Position numbers and translations under genes: made by a program
Assembly (NCBI RefSeq): GCF_030272615.1
Contig: NC_081415.1
Coordinates: 376,727,392 to 376,791,391 of the forward strand
Source of the DNA: Cryptomeria japonica
Lineage: Eukaryota > Streptophyta > Pinopsida > Cupressales > Cupressaceae
Length of the DNA: 64,000 nt
Reading direction: 5' to 3'
Notes under the pieces: model-generated
Seen by the model: the letters and a program-made list of their open reading frames with translations, nothing else
Database searches by the model: none
Told to the model about the DNA's origin: nothing
In this document: positions 21,016 through 33,300 of the stretch, one piece after another
How positions within the stretch are numbered: the stretch's first letter is position 1
Layout: each line of letters starts with the position of its first letter

Positions 21016-21965
21016 TGTTGGTAATTGACACTCATTGGATTTATATGTTGTCATTGATGGCAACAAGATTCTATTGAAGGCATATACCAGCAGATACCAC
21101 TATTTGAAGGCATATACCGACAGACACTAGCATTTTGAAGCATATACCAACAGATACCAGCATTGGAGTAATCGGGGTCATCATCAGTACCGACAATAAC
21201 ATGGGCATCTAGCACTTCAATGGAGCCGACATCAGTTTAAGATCCGAATGGTTTTATTTTTAAAATCATTTTATAATTATTATAGAGCACTGACATTGAA
21301 TATATTTTGTATTGTAAGCCGACATAAGGCATATTGTTTATAGAGGGTATATATGTCAGTATGTTAGGTCATTTTAAGATATGAGAAGGTAGAAGAAAAA
21401 GGTAATGCGAAGGATATGTATGTAGGTAATTTTGTATGTGAAAGAAATATCATGATATGATCAATACATGGTTTATAAAACATTGTTGAAGGAAAGGAGA
21501 TAACGGTTGAAGGGTTCAGGGTTTATGAACCAGTACAGAACAGAGCTTCAACTGGAACTCTTTTTGGCATTGCAGATGCATTTTTTGAGTTCACCATTAC
21601 TATTTTATCTCAGCAGAAGCTTGTAGTCAGTGAGACTCTTTTGTGTTGAACAGTGTGCTCTAGACAGTGTGCCTTCCTGCATGTGCAGGCCCCCATGCTA
21701 TGTAATATCTTTCATATGGCCAGTGAATTGATATTGTGGGTCACAAATCCCACTGTGGTTTTTCCTCTTTTAGGTTTTCCATGTATAAATTCAGTGTGTT
21801 ATGGTGTTCATTCATGTGGCTAGTTTATTTACTCAATGTTATGTGATTCTTCATTTACCAGTTTATATGTGTATGTTATAAAAAGTTAAAATCTTGTATT
21901 ACCGGCAGAACACTGATTCACCCCCCCCCCCCTCTTAGTGTTCTTGGATTCATTATATTCCAACA
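21016..21965 (+). mobile_element. solo LTR J in element A
   Basis: A 950-bp block runs from TGTTGGTAATTGACACTCAT to TTATATTCCAACA. Flanks are CTCAC (21,011-21,015) and CCCAC (21,966-21,970), a 5-bp target duplication with one change. Near its 5' end is GTTGTCATTGATGGCAAC (21,047-21,064). Near its 3' end a GATTCACCCCC run with CTCTTAGTG is shared with D/E/F LTRs. There is no internal region or second copy, so it is a solo LTR. Removing it joins RFIS to QLVDRCHPF in frame. Confidence 0.88.
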
Positions 21966-21970
21966 CCCAC

Positions 21971-22935
21971 AACTTGTTGACAGATGTCACCCTTTTACTC
22001 ATTTGTTACATAAGAATTTTCCTTTCAAGTGGGATAAAATATGTGCAGAAGCCTTTAGTCAACTGAAACAATATTTGTTGAATCCACCTATATTGATGTC
22101 ACCAATAGAAGGAAATACACTTTTACTCTATATATCAGCTATCGAGGTACCTTTAGCACAAGAAGATTCTACAAGAAAAAAAAGGGCTATTTACTATATT
22201 AGCAGGACACTAAGTGGATATGAACTTAATTACACATTCATTGAAAGAGCATGTTTAGCAGTGGTGTTTGCTTCTCTGAAATTGTGGCACTGTATGTTGA
22301 CAAATACAGTCAAGCTAATAGCCAAGATAGATCCACTAAAATATCTTCTCAACAAATCCACATTAACAGGTAGACTAGCAAAGTGGGTAGTGATATTGAG
22401 TGAATTTGACATTGAATATGTGGATAGAAGGGAAATCAAAGATCAAGTAATCACAGATCAATTAGTTGAAGCACCATTAAAAGATGATCATCCTATGTAC
22501 ATTGAATTCCTTGATGTAGATGTTCTTACAATTACAACACAACCCTGGAAATTATACTTTGATGGATCTTACATTCAACATGAATCAGGTGTTGGAATCT
22601 TATTTTTTACTCCTCAAGGATACACAATTCCAAAATCTTGTAGGTTGTTATTCCCTTATACAAATAATGTTATTGAGTATGAAGCATTAGTCACTGGTAT
22701 CAAGGTATAAGTGGAATGGAAAATCACAAAATTGCAAGTCTATGGAGACTCTAAACTAGTCATAAACCAAGTAAATGATGAATATCAATCAAAACATGAC
22801 AAGTTGTTGCCATACTAGAGAATGGTAGATGACTTCAAGAAATACTTTGTTGAGATTAAGTTTGAGAAAATGCCAGTATTAGATAACAAAGTTGTAGATG
22901 CCATGGAAACCATTTCTTTGCTTCTACAAATTCCT
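21971..22935 (+). pseudogene. element A RNase H and second (archaeal-type) RNase H
   Basis: An open 235-codon stretch starts in the RT-RNase H connection: FPFKWDKICAEAFSQLKQYL, PPILMSPIEGNTLLLYIS, AIYYISRTLSGYELNYTFIE and LAKWVVILSEFDIEYVDR. It runs into WKLYFDGSYIQHESGVGILF and NNVIEYEALVTGIK. After a stop it continues VEWKITKLQVYGDSKLVINQ and DNKVVDAMETI. The second domain (YFDGS, EYEAL and GDSKLV, all acidic positions kept) is the extra RNase H typical of Tat/Ogre elements. The first keeps the RNase H fold but is worn. Stops at 22,708, 22,816 and 22,936 disable it. Confidence 0.88.
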
Positions 22936-23089
22936 TAAAATTAAAATCGTTATGAATTCCTGGTGGAACAATTATTTACTCCCGCATATAACAATCCCGA
23001 TTCCCAAATTATTTGCAATCTAGTTGGTATTTATTCCTCAAACTATGAGATGATCTATACATATCTAAAAGAGAATACCCTTCCACTTG

Positions 23090-24290
23090 ATCTATCTTGA
23101 AACCAAAAATGAAATGTTATTCATCAAACAACCTGCAACACCCTAATAGTTGATACACTTTATCGACGAGGTCTTGATGGTGCTCTCCTTAGATGTCTTG
23201 AACATGACAAATCTGAAACTGCCTTAAGAGAAGTTCACAAGGGTATTTGTGGTATTCATTCAAGTTGTCCTACTCTAGATAACAAGCTCATACAAATGGG
23301 ATACTATTGGCTAAACATGGAGAAAGATTCTTTTTAGTTTGCTAGAAATTTCAAGAAGTGTCAATTTCACAGAAACCTCATACATGCACCTACACAATAG
23401 CTGCAACTGCTGACATCTGCATGGCCCTTTTGTCAATGGGGCCTTGACCTCATGGGTAATATGCCTCCTTCTTCCTCTAATGGCTAAAAAATCATTATCA
23501 CAACCATAAAGTGGTTTGAAGTTGTCCCATTAACCACTGTCATCGGTAAAGAAATTGCCTCTTTCATCTTGAATTACATTATATGTTATTATGGCATTCC
23601 TATCTCCATTGTCACAGATAATGGTAACACCCTTTAAGAACCAATGTGTACAAGAACTTTGTGATAGATTCCATATCCAACACTGATTCTCCACACCTTA
23701 CTATCCCCAAGGGAATGGCCAAGCAGAAGCCTCAAACAAGACCATTCTAAAAATCCTAAAGAAAACAATCAACGACGTTGGTTGCAATTGGCACATCCAA
23801 CTAAACCCTACCTTATGGACATATTGTACTAGAATCTACACACCTACTTGACCCACCCCATATGCCCTTGTATATGGATCATAATCCATCTTACCCATTG
23901 AGGTCGAACTACCTTCACTCTGAGTATCATTGAAAGGACTCATCCCAGATGAAGAGCATTGAGTATCCAGACTACAAGATTTGGAGTTGCTAGTTGAACG
24001 TCGTCAACATACTTTGGATTACCTAAAAGCTTATCAACAAAGGATTTAAAGAAGCTATAACCACAAAGTAAAGCATCAAATGTTTCAAGTTGGTTATTTG
24101 GTACTAAATGATAATTCTCGCAATCAACTGGACCAAGAAAAGAAGGGAAATTTTGAGTCTAATTGGCTAGGTCCTTTTGTTATCATATCTTCATATTGAT
24201 TTGGGGTGTGTCAGTTGTCTACACTTGAAGGAGATCTATTTGAAGAACCTATCAATAGCATACACCCCAAGAAGTTCTACACTTAAGTCA
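23090..24290 (+). pseudogene. element A integrase
   Basis: Pieces across frames read TLYRRGLDGALLRCLEHDKS, REVHKGICGIHSS (His of the zinc finger), FCQWGLDLMGNMPPSSSNG (first catalytic Asp), ITTIKWFEVVPLTTVIGKE, YGIPISIVTDNG (second Asp), [20 protein letters not shown] (Glu) and YNHKVKHQMFQVGYLVL. All three catalytic residues of the DDE core can be read. At least one frameshift near 23,625 and stops near 23,335 and 23,485 break it. The last segment (LGPFVIIS, PINSIHPKKFYT) is the C-terminal domain ending near 24,285. No chromodomain follows, as expected for Tat. Confidence 0.85.
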
Positions 24291-25167
24291 TCCAATCCAC
24301 GGATAAAAAATCAAAAAAAAAAAATTATAAAAGATCAAAAGGTGCAATAAAAGCAAGTGGTGAAAACCTGAAAACAAGCGCTATTTGTCATATATCGAAT
24401 CTTCCATCTATTGGTACATTGTCATGCATCCACATTTTTCCATCAGTATACATATCCATAATAAAGCATTGTGTAATTATTCAGACATTGCAAGCAGCAT
24501 CTCACCATGGCTTGGTGATCATTGTATATATCCATAATAAAATATTTGTTTCTAGACTAGGGCCAAAATCCTAAACCTAGTTAGGGCAATCTAATTTGAG
24601 CTTAAACCAACTGACAACCAACAACAAGACCGACATTGCAAAACAAATATCATGAAAACCGATAATGAATATTAAAACAAACTTTGAATGCATGTGTAAA
24701 AATAAAATTAAAATTAAAATCAACTAATGGGATGATTTTATTTGACAAATGACATGAATAAGCATGAATGTTCATCTGTGGTATCTTGATTTTTGCTATC
24801 ATGTTTCTTAAGTAACTCAAGGATGACATCAACTAGAGTAGAAAGGATGGGACACGATATTTTATTTGTCTGATGTTTGTGAGTTGATCTTTAGACATGT
24901 GTGAATCGGTCCAATGATAGGATCAACAAAAGGATCATCTGAAAAAGGATTAACTCTTGTATGTTTAATGCAAGCAATAATCAAGTCATCCCGGTTAATA
25001 AGTACTCAGGTCATCATGGTTCAATTATACCTAGATGTTTGTACTATCTTCCAGAATTTTAAAATCTCAATGATGATAAAAAGCATAGTGGGATAATCAA
25101 AAGGATGGCTTTGTTTCATGCATTGTCAAGTTTGCATTGATTATATTACATCACATTCACATCGCAT
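24291..25167 (+). other. element A 3' untranslated region, cut by element D
   Basis: Non-coding. It includes an A-run at 24,307-24,325 and the phrase AAGCAAGTGGTGAAAACCTG just beyond integrase. Short frames at 24,650-24,832 and 24,914-25,096 have no motif. It ends at CGCAT (25,163-25,167), the left target copy of D. Confidence 0.6.
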
Positions 25168-26173
25168 TGTTGGAATCCAAGAACACTGAGAGGGGGGGTG
25201 AATCAGTGTTCTACCGGTAAAACTAATTCTAAACTTATTGCTTATGAACCGGTTAACAGTAAATAAAATTAAAGTGCATAAACCAAATAACACATAAAGA
25301 AGCAATGCCATAACACCAATATTTATACATGGAAAACCCTACAAAGGAATAAACCACGGTGGGGCTGATACCCACAATATCTATATACTTGATCAAGGTA
25401 TACAAATATTACATAGAGGGGATTGCACATGCAATCAAACCAAGTGCCTAGAGCTCATTGCTCAAACAAAAGTCTCACTGACTTACACAACACTACAAAG
25501 TGATTACAATAAATAATGAGCTTATAAATTACATCTGACCATGCTAGATAAGTTCTCGTTCAAGTTATGTTAGCCCTCTCTGTGTATTGGTTCATTGATT
25601 CTCTATTCTTCCCTATTCCGCTACTAATTGAGACTACGCACGTGAAGTTGCACACTAAAGCTTCCTATCGCTTACCAGAATGCATACCATCAATCACTAA
25701 TTAATTTACAACAATAATTGCATTCCAAATCATCATATAATCCATCGCTAAAAGATCTCCTTAAATACCCTATTAACTTGTTAAACATGTCGGCCACAAT
25801 GAAGAAAATAAAACTTGTCGGATGTCCTATCACAAGTTATAACATACATAATCCCGATGACCATGTCGTCCTTCACATGCTACCAAAAATTCCATGAAAT
25901 AAATAATCGGGGCTAGAAGATGTCTTAGTTGGGTCCCATCCTTAATCGGGTACCAAATACACAATACCGGGATCAAGACTTAACCAATTGTAAAGAAAAG
26001 TGAATATATGGGTTGAGTGTAGTGAATACTGGTTAACCCAAACAAAGAAAAATGATAGATCAATGAATCTCGATAGAAGATATAGACACCAAAATATGAG
26101 TTTCCAGATGAGTTGCCATTAATGACAACCCTAAATGCCATTTTCCTTACCGAATGAGTGTCGATTGCCAACA
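25168..26173 (-). mobile_element. element D 3' LTR (left copy)
   Basis: 1,006 bp. On the element strand it starts TGTTGGCAATCGACACTC and ends TTGGATTCCAACA. A near-palindrome GTTGTCATTAATGGCAAC lies at 26,112-26,129. The polypurine tract follows at 26,174-26,188 (read CCAAAGGGGGAGAT). Confidence 0.92.
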
Positions 26174-26395
26174 ATCTCCCCCTTTGGCATTGATGGCAAG
26201 ACTCATCTGAAAAATAACCATTCATGAACCTATTCTTGAATATGCTCCCCCTAAGCTGTACATTCCTGCTATATACATCTGATATACTCCCCCTAGGTGA
26301 TATATACATTTTTCACTTTATTCCTCCCCCTTTGACATCAATGACAAAGCGGGGTGCCCACAAAGAAATTCTATAGAGAGATATACATATTGATT

Positions 26396-27148
26396 CTATA
26401 CAAGCTTGAAAATATCTTCATACATAGTCATCAAAAATGAAAAGTAAGTGTCCCAACCTTTCTTGAGAGATTCAAGAATGGAGGTGAATCCATTCAAGAG
26501 ATTGGTGCAATACTCAATTGGCTCTAATTCGGTGGGATCCTCCTTCTGCATATTAGAAATACATTCAGTCTTATGAAATAATAGATTATCCAACTGGGGA
26601 CCTATCAAATTTTGGAGCTCAATTGCTCTATTTATTATCTTGTCCCTTTCCTTCTCTAATTTCAAAATTTGATCCATGACCGCCAAAATTGGACCATTCA
26701 AAGAACTAGTTAGGATAACTGTCGGGTTGTATGAATTAGAAATCTGAATCAAGTTATTTCTACAATCTAAGATCTGCTTGTCTATAGAAGTTGTCAGCTT
26801 TTCAAAATCTAGACAAGTTTTGTAAACTTTACCTCCCTCCGCCAATGTTGCATCAATGGATTGCAAGCAAATTTGGAGTTTACCTTTCTCAGATGCAATC
26901 ATTTGCAAAAATGTTTGTTTCTGGGCATCAACAATTTTTTCCTTAGCCTCCATTATTGAAATCTTGAGAAGAATCATAATGCTTAGGAATAAAATTAATA
27001 ATCTCCTCCAATTTATTGGATGAGCTAGCGCTCTCCTGTGCCTAGAATTCAAGTACCACTCGGTTCAAAACTTCAAAATTCTGATTAATTAATTTTCTCT
27101 TTTGATTCCTCCTGAGCTAAGTCCTGAGTTGCCTGTGCCTGAAGTGCA
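26396..27148 (-). pseudogene. element D ORF2, C-terminal part
   Basis: A 218-codon open stretch (27,052-26,396) is rich in Leu, Ile, Lys and Glu with heptad-like spacing (for example ILAVMDQILKLEKERDKIIN, RAIELQNLIGPQLDNLLF). It ends in WDTYFSFLMTMYEDIFKLV. The C-termini of the ORF2s of E and F end similarly (KVRTKYKSIFDQL and QDYKAVFDKYYSLL). It therefore belongs to ORF2, whose N-terminal part is across element E at 42,676-45,237. A short hydrophobic run near the apparent start (LILFLSIMILL) comes from a frame-shifted junction and is not a reliable membrane segment. Function unknown. Confidence 0.75.
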
Positions 27149-27153
27149 GCTGA

Positions 27154-28357
27154 TGTTATCACTTACTAAGATTGCCATTAGTCTTATGTTCAAAGTTATT
27201 CTATATATTCTAGTCGATAAGCACAGAACAGTCGGTAAGCACAGTGCAGTCGGTTAAAGAAGAAAGTATTCACAGAGCCCAGTATACATCGAGTTGTCTA
27301 CCGAGTATCATTCCATGACTACCGAGCAGCAAGAAGGATATACCCAGTGAACACACACTAAGTGAAACGTGTTACCAGATTCACTGAACCTGGACATATA
27401 TGGGAAACGTGTTACAAAGATCGAGGAACAAGTAACCATTATCACATTGGAAATTGCATTTAAAGATTGTGTATGATTTTGAGGTCATCTAACCACTGAA
27501 ATATTTTGCATGGTTATTCATTCGATAAATCATGTTTGTAAGATCGAAGCAATAATTAGATCACCGACATAAGAGATCTATTTATACAACATGAATTCAG
27601 GATTAGATATATGTGCAAGTATATATGTGCATGTGTGTGTGAAGTAAGACATATACAAAAAAGGAAAATAATGAGATATCACAGAATGTTATGACTATTA
27701 CAGTTGACAGAGAAACACAGAGGTCACCGAGAAGGATTTCAAAAAATAGTCAAGGAACAGAGTAAATAGAAGGGTTTACCAAGTTAATATATGGATTACC
27801 GAGGTATGCTATAAGCAAGGTAATATCATTTTGAGCACATAGAATCTGCTATGACATTTTAGATGTAAAGTTGCAGATATTTGTAATGATTTATTGTAAT
27901 ATTTTGAAGTTGTAACAGAAACCTTTAACAGGGTAAAAGACTCTAACTAAGTCTATAAATTGTAAAGCCTCTAACCAGGTACAGCATTTTAGAATAAGTG
28001 TTGTAAAATCCTTTAGCAAGGTAGATCTAATAGATCTTGATACTCCTAACAGGGTAAGCTATCAAAAATAGCTAAACATGTAGCTCTAACCGAGCAACCT
28101 TTATTATTGCAGTAGTGAAGTTGTGGGTGCCATCCCCACCGCAGTTTTTCTCTCTAACCAAGAGTTTCTGCATAACCAAAATATATGAGTTGTGGAGTGA
28201 ATCATGTATGATTGTTATTCATTTGTTTTAGCATTATATTATGTTACTGCACTATTCAGTTTATGCTTAACAGTAAAGTTATTGTTGAAGAAAATTTTTG
28301 AAGTACTGATTCACCCCTCCCCTCTCAGTACATTAGCTTTCCATATTGGGCCTAACA
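27154..28357 (+). mobile_element. element E 5' LTR
   Basis: 1,204 bp, TGTTATCACTTACTAAG to CATATTGGGCCTAACA. The 3' end carries GATTCACCCCTCCCCTCTCA, the family's C-rich signature. Direct duplication in 34,009-42,670 with many substitutions. Confidence 0.93.
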
Positions 28358-28359
28358 AT

Positions 28360-28371
28360 TGGTATCAATGC
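28360..28371 (+). other. element E primer-binding site
   Basis: TGGTATCAATGC two bases after the LTR. The initiator-Met tRNA complement would be TGGTATCAGAGC; two positions have drifted. Confidence 0.75.
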
Positions 28372-28419
28372 TTCAATCTTGGAAAATGGTTTAACTGCCT
28401 AAAGAGAAAGATCTTATCA

Positions 28420-29756
28420 ATGGAAGGCTATAAACAATCTCAGAGAATTGTATATCTGCAAGAAGAGTTGGATCATGCTAATCAAGTGATTGCAGACATG
28501 CAAAGACAAATGCAAAAGTCTCTGAAAGTTAGAAGAAGGCTATCTGATGATTTACAGGACTCTCAAGATTTAGTGGAACAAATTGAGACATCATCTAAGA
28601 ATAGTATGTTTGAAGAGACTGAAGAAATGATTGAAGTGTTGAAAGAAAAGAACAAAGCATTGACTGATCAGCTAAAAGCAATGAAAATAGAACATGAGCA
28701 TTTCAGCACATAGATGACTGAAAATCTTGATGCATTGAGGACAGTCGAAGATAAAGTAAGAGATCTAGAAAGAGAGAAACAACAACTTGAAGCATTAGTA
28801 TCTAAAAAGAATGATGAAATCATAAGATTGACTGGGATTCAACAAAATTTGTCAGATCAAGTAGGTTATGCACATCATGAAGCAAATCTAAAAGATGATG
28901 AGAATCAATCATTGAAACTTGAAGTATCAAAGTTGACCGATGAACTTGAAAAAGAGAAGAAATCCAAAGAAACACTAAAGAAGAGTTATGAAGCATCAAA
29001 GATATTGGTTGAGCAACTGAATACAAGAAGACCCAACAAAGATGCAGGACTCGGTTACAAAGGAAAAGACTCTACCGAGAAGGGAATTCATACTACCGAG
29101 AGAGGTCAAAGCAAGCTGGAATCAAGAAGAACATCAAAAGAAAGAAGCCTATTTGCAACTACTGTGGAAATCAAGGTCTACTGCTAACTTGTGCCAAATC
29201 AGAAAAGGTAAGCAACCGAATGTCACTAAGTCCAACGATTATTGTTACAATTGCAATAAATATGGTCATACATTTAACCAATGTAGGACAAAGTCTGCTA
29301 GCAATTATAAGAAGGCAAAATTTAAAGGGTTTTGTAAAAACTGAAATAGATATGGACACAGTACCGAGAAGTGTTGGTTTAAGCAAAAGAACTATATGTG
29401 GTCTACACACCGAGCAAATACTAGAAGCTATCGAACTCACAGAGAACTTAACCGACCATATGCTGCAGTACCATGGGATTACAATACAAGGATATGGTGT
29501 GAATGTTGTGGAAGATATGGACATATAAGTGCCAACTGCTTTATAAGGTTTGGAATGAACAACCGAAGATCATGGAGAAATCCTGGTATGGCATGGTCAC
29601 AAAGTTGGACACTTGGCTGGAGATTGCAGAGATCAACCTAGAGGAGACACTGAAGAAATAAAAGGCAAATTACAGATGATTTGGAAAAAGAAGGAAATTG
29701 TGTCAAATGAAGAAAGCACCTTACCTACCGAGTTAGGTGCACCTATTCCAAATTAA
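28420..29756 (+). pseudogene. element E ORF1: coiled-coil, gag-like protein with CCHC knuckles
   Basis: From ATG 28,420 the first ~250 codons are a long coiled coil (SQRIVYLQEELDHANQVIAD, EQIETSSKNSMFEETEEMIE, LEREKQQLEALVSKKNDEII, DENQSLKLEVSKLTDELEKE) interrupted by one TAG at 28,711. After a frameshift near 29,150 come CCHC knuckles: ICNYCGNQG (partial), CYNCNKYGHTFNQC, CKN-stop-NRYGHSTEKC and CECCGRYGHISANC. The last part contains WRNPGMAWSQSWTLG and ends at 29,756. Coiled coil plus zinc knuckles suggests a nucleic-acid-binding structural protein in the place of gag. No protease motif follows. D has the same arrangement; F keeps only a knuckle remnant. Confidence 0.8.
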
Positions 29757-30316
29757 TTGGTAAAGGTATGAAGGGACTGCATTCTCTCAAGGTTAAATCT
29801 TAACAGTTCCTATTTTATTATGTACTTAATTCAAAATCTGCATAACTAAGATGTATTAGTAAGTTTGAAATTCTATCAAAGTCTTTCGAAAGCACTATAC
29901 AGGAAACCTGTCAAGTCGGTGAATACAGGAAGCCTGCCTAGTCAGTAAATGAAGGAAATCTGGCTACTCGGTTAAAGCACAAAAAGGAAAGAAGGTTTAG
30001 TGGAACCAAGTGCATTTAATGTTTTAACCTAACCTGCACGGAGCCCGATAAGGTATATTGTATACTTAAAGCATTTACGCAGTCATTTTTACTCACCAAG
30101 TTATCGAGAGAACAGAGCAAAGCAATTCTAAGGTGATCAAACCTCCTCTGAAGTGAAATTCAAGGTATTTACATCAATCTCAATGCATTGTTAAGCTGGT
30201 TTACCGATCATATCTGTTGAATATTCTGTTTCATATTTGTTAAGAGGAAAAGTGTCTGTCGTTTGAAAGTTTTCAAACCCTAAGGATCTTTTGATAATTT
30301 CTATCTGAAATCTACA
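29757..30316 (+). other. spacer between ORF1 and ORF2 of element E
   Basis: 560 bp, non-coding. It contains short diverged repeats of GTCGGTGAATACAGGAAGCC type near 29,900-29,960. The corresponding spacers in F and D are about 440 and 330 bp. No clear splice or internal promoter signal was seen. Confidence 0.6.
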
Positions 30317-33300
30317 ATGGCACCGAAGATCCAAGAACCCATTGTTGTTAAGAATGTTGAAAAGCCCTCACTAAAATACTCTCTAACTCCCAAAGTAGCA
30401 TCAGAACCAGATGACAAAACTGCATGTTCACTCATCCTGGATAGAGTTTTACTAGTTGAGGATGTCAGATTCTTCACCAAATGTTGAGTTGAAGAACTAG
30501 GTCATGTTGAAGTCAAAGACACCTATGATGAATTGTGCACCGATGGAAAATTGGATAGCAAGTATGAGCACATTAAGATCAAGGGATTGACTGAAGCCCT
30601 AACCTATCCCCGTGTCTTCAAACCCTAGTGGGTCAGGTTTGTTCTGAGCAGAGTTCACAATGATTTCATGTGGTTAGAGGAGAAACCATTCAAAATCACT
30701 GAGGAAATCATTCATCTGATCACCAGTTACCCTATTTATGATCATGCCCAAGCTCAGAAGATGATATCACAAAAAGAATTGATCACCTTAACCGGAGTGC
30801 AATCCGATTGTAGAGGACTAAAACTAAATAATGTAACTGATGCAGAGCTAAAGTTTGCTATTAGAGTGATAGGTTATTGTTTCTTCCAATCAGCAAGGGA
30901 AAATAGTGTACCCTATGTAGCAGTCGACTTAGCATACAAAATTTTGAAAAAGGGAATGAAAATTGATCTTTGTGAAGTATTGCTGAAAAACCTATTTGAG
31001 AATCTGAACACCATCAAGAAGCCGAAGAAGAACAACTCGGCCAATACACTAAAGTTTGGATCACTGTTATTATGCATGTTTTTCTATTTTGAAAAATTCT
31101 TTCCAACAGTCGGTAAAGTAGTCTGGGAGCTACATCGACCAGACACCCATCAAATCAATGACTTTATCAAACGTCTAGGTGACAACTTCAATGATGTTAT
31201 GGATGATTATTTCAGCAAGTTTCAAGAGAAGATGCATAACAGGTATAGAATTACACCCCAGCTAGTGGAAAAATACAAAGATGACATATGTTTTCAAGTA
31301 GACACCGACTATTGTTATGTGAATGTTGTGGAACCAAGAACTCAATCTTTGCCACCTATGGGTTATGAGGTTGACTTTGACATCACACAATAGCAGATAG
31401 ATGCCTTTCTTACTCTACCAAGGCATGCTACCGAGCTGAGGTATGGAACATATGAAGAAGTGAAAGAGAAAGTAAAGATGAGCATTGTAGTACCAAAAGC
31501 TACAAGAAAAGCAACAAAAATGATCAAGGCACTATCAGAGAAATTTGGAGAGGGTTCTTCCTCCACACCTGTCAAGGGCACACTGGTAATCATCAAGGAG
31601 GAATCAGAAGCCCAAGAGGTTGCTATTACACTAAGTACTGAGTTGCCTAAAGGGAAAGTTCTGAAGAGGAAGAAATAGGACACATCAAAGGCATCACTGA
31701 CTCCCTCAGTTAAACGACCTAACACAAGAGCATCTGCAGTGTCACCGAGTAAGAAACTAAAAACTATTGTTGTTCCTAAGGTAACAAAGACTTACAAGAA
31801 ATCTACTCAGAGACTCATTTTGGCAAAAGAGTCTAGTGACACTGAATCTGAAGATGCTAACAAATTTTAGATTGTCAAGAGTAAGAAGGTAAATGTACAT
31901 AGTGTTGAAAATTTTTGTGCTAACTTAAAAGAATATGGTGGATTCGGAGGATTCAGATATGTTAAGTATGAAACCAGATCTAATGATGAAAAGAGACAAA
32001 TAGAAGAAGCTGTCATCTGCACACTATTGAAATTCTGATTGGCTCCATTGGAATTATCTAAGTCACTTCCAAATGAATTATATTTGCATGTTGATAATAG
32101 GTGGAAATATGCAATGGACTCGAAGAAACAAATTAGAGAAAGAAGTCTGCTACATCTCTTTCCAAACATGTCGGTAGTTGAAATAAAAGAACATCCGATA
32201 ACCTACAACACAAAGTTTCTCGTCAAACAAAGAGCCTTAAAATTGATGAATGGTCTGTATATTGAAGTAGAAAATGAGACAAAAGAAAAGTGGTAGGAAA
32301 TCTTTAAAATCAAGGATGCTGGTGAGCAAGCTACAGTTGAAATTGTTGATGTCACCGAGAAAGATCCTGATGTCACCGAGCAAGACCTTGCTAACACCAT
32401 ACAAATTGATGAAGACATCATGGACATCGAGACACCTGAACAAGAAATGATAGAAGACAATGCCTATGCAAAACTGGTATCCAGTGAGTCAGTTTTGGAG
32501 CAAGTTCAGCCTTATCCTCCGGTCACTCATTCTACTGCAACCGAGGCCCCTCAAGATACTGAACAAGGTGCAGAGGTTCACAAGTCTATAGAAGGAGAAG
32601 CTACTCCTCAGGCCACTGGGGAATAGACCTCTCAAGATCCTCCTAACACTGAAAATGTTGCAACTAAGACCTCGAGGACCGAACCACCAAAGGACTCAGC
32701 AAAGGCTAAAGAAACTGACAAAAGTGTTGCCTCCACCGAGCAACCTACCGAGGACCCACAAGCCTCCCAAGCTATTGTATTGGTTCAACCGGCCAAATCT
32801 AAAGAAAAGAAGATGAAAAAGCATAGTTTCAAGGTAGATATATCAAAACCAATAGTGTTGCCCAATGTAGACGTATCAAAATTAAAAGGGCAAGCACTCA
32901 TTGAATTCGGTGAACTATGCAAAGCAAAGGCCGAATAGGAAAAACAAATGGCCATACAAAAGAAAAATAAAGTACTTCAAAAGGTAAAGACACTATTATC
33001 ATATATGCTACCCGTAGCTACAGTGTCAACAGATGCAGCCATCCATATTCAACTGGATGAACTCCTTAATCAGATAGAGACATCTAGAGTAGATGCATCT
33101 GAATATTTGAGCAAGTTAAAGGACAAAGAGCTCACTGCAAAAATGATTGAAGAGGTACAGAAAGCTATTGCTCTTGGCAAAGTTAAACTTGTGAAATTTA
33201 TTGTTGAGTTGTCCCCTCAACTCAAGCACATTCTTTATTTATTTCAAAAACTCTATACATTCTCTTTATTCATTAAAGATATCAACAATAAAATAGAAGC

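Noticed and set aside
26396..27052. Envelope-like protein with a transmembrane segment in element D
   Set aside because: The hydrophobic run lies at a frameshifted junction; the rest matches the ORF2 C-termini of E and F in position and ending.
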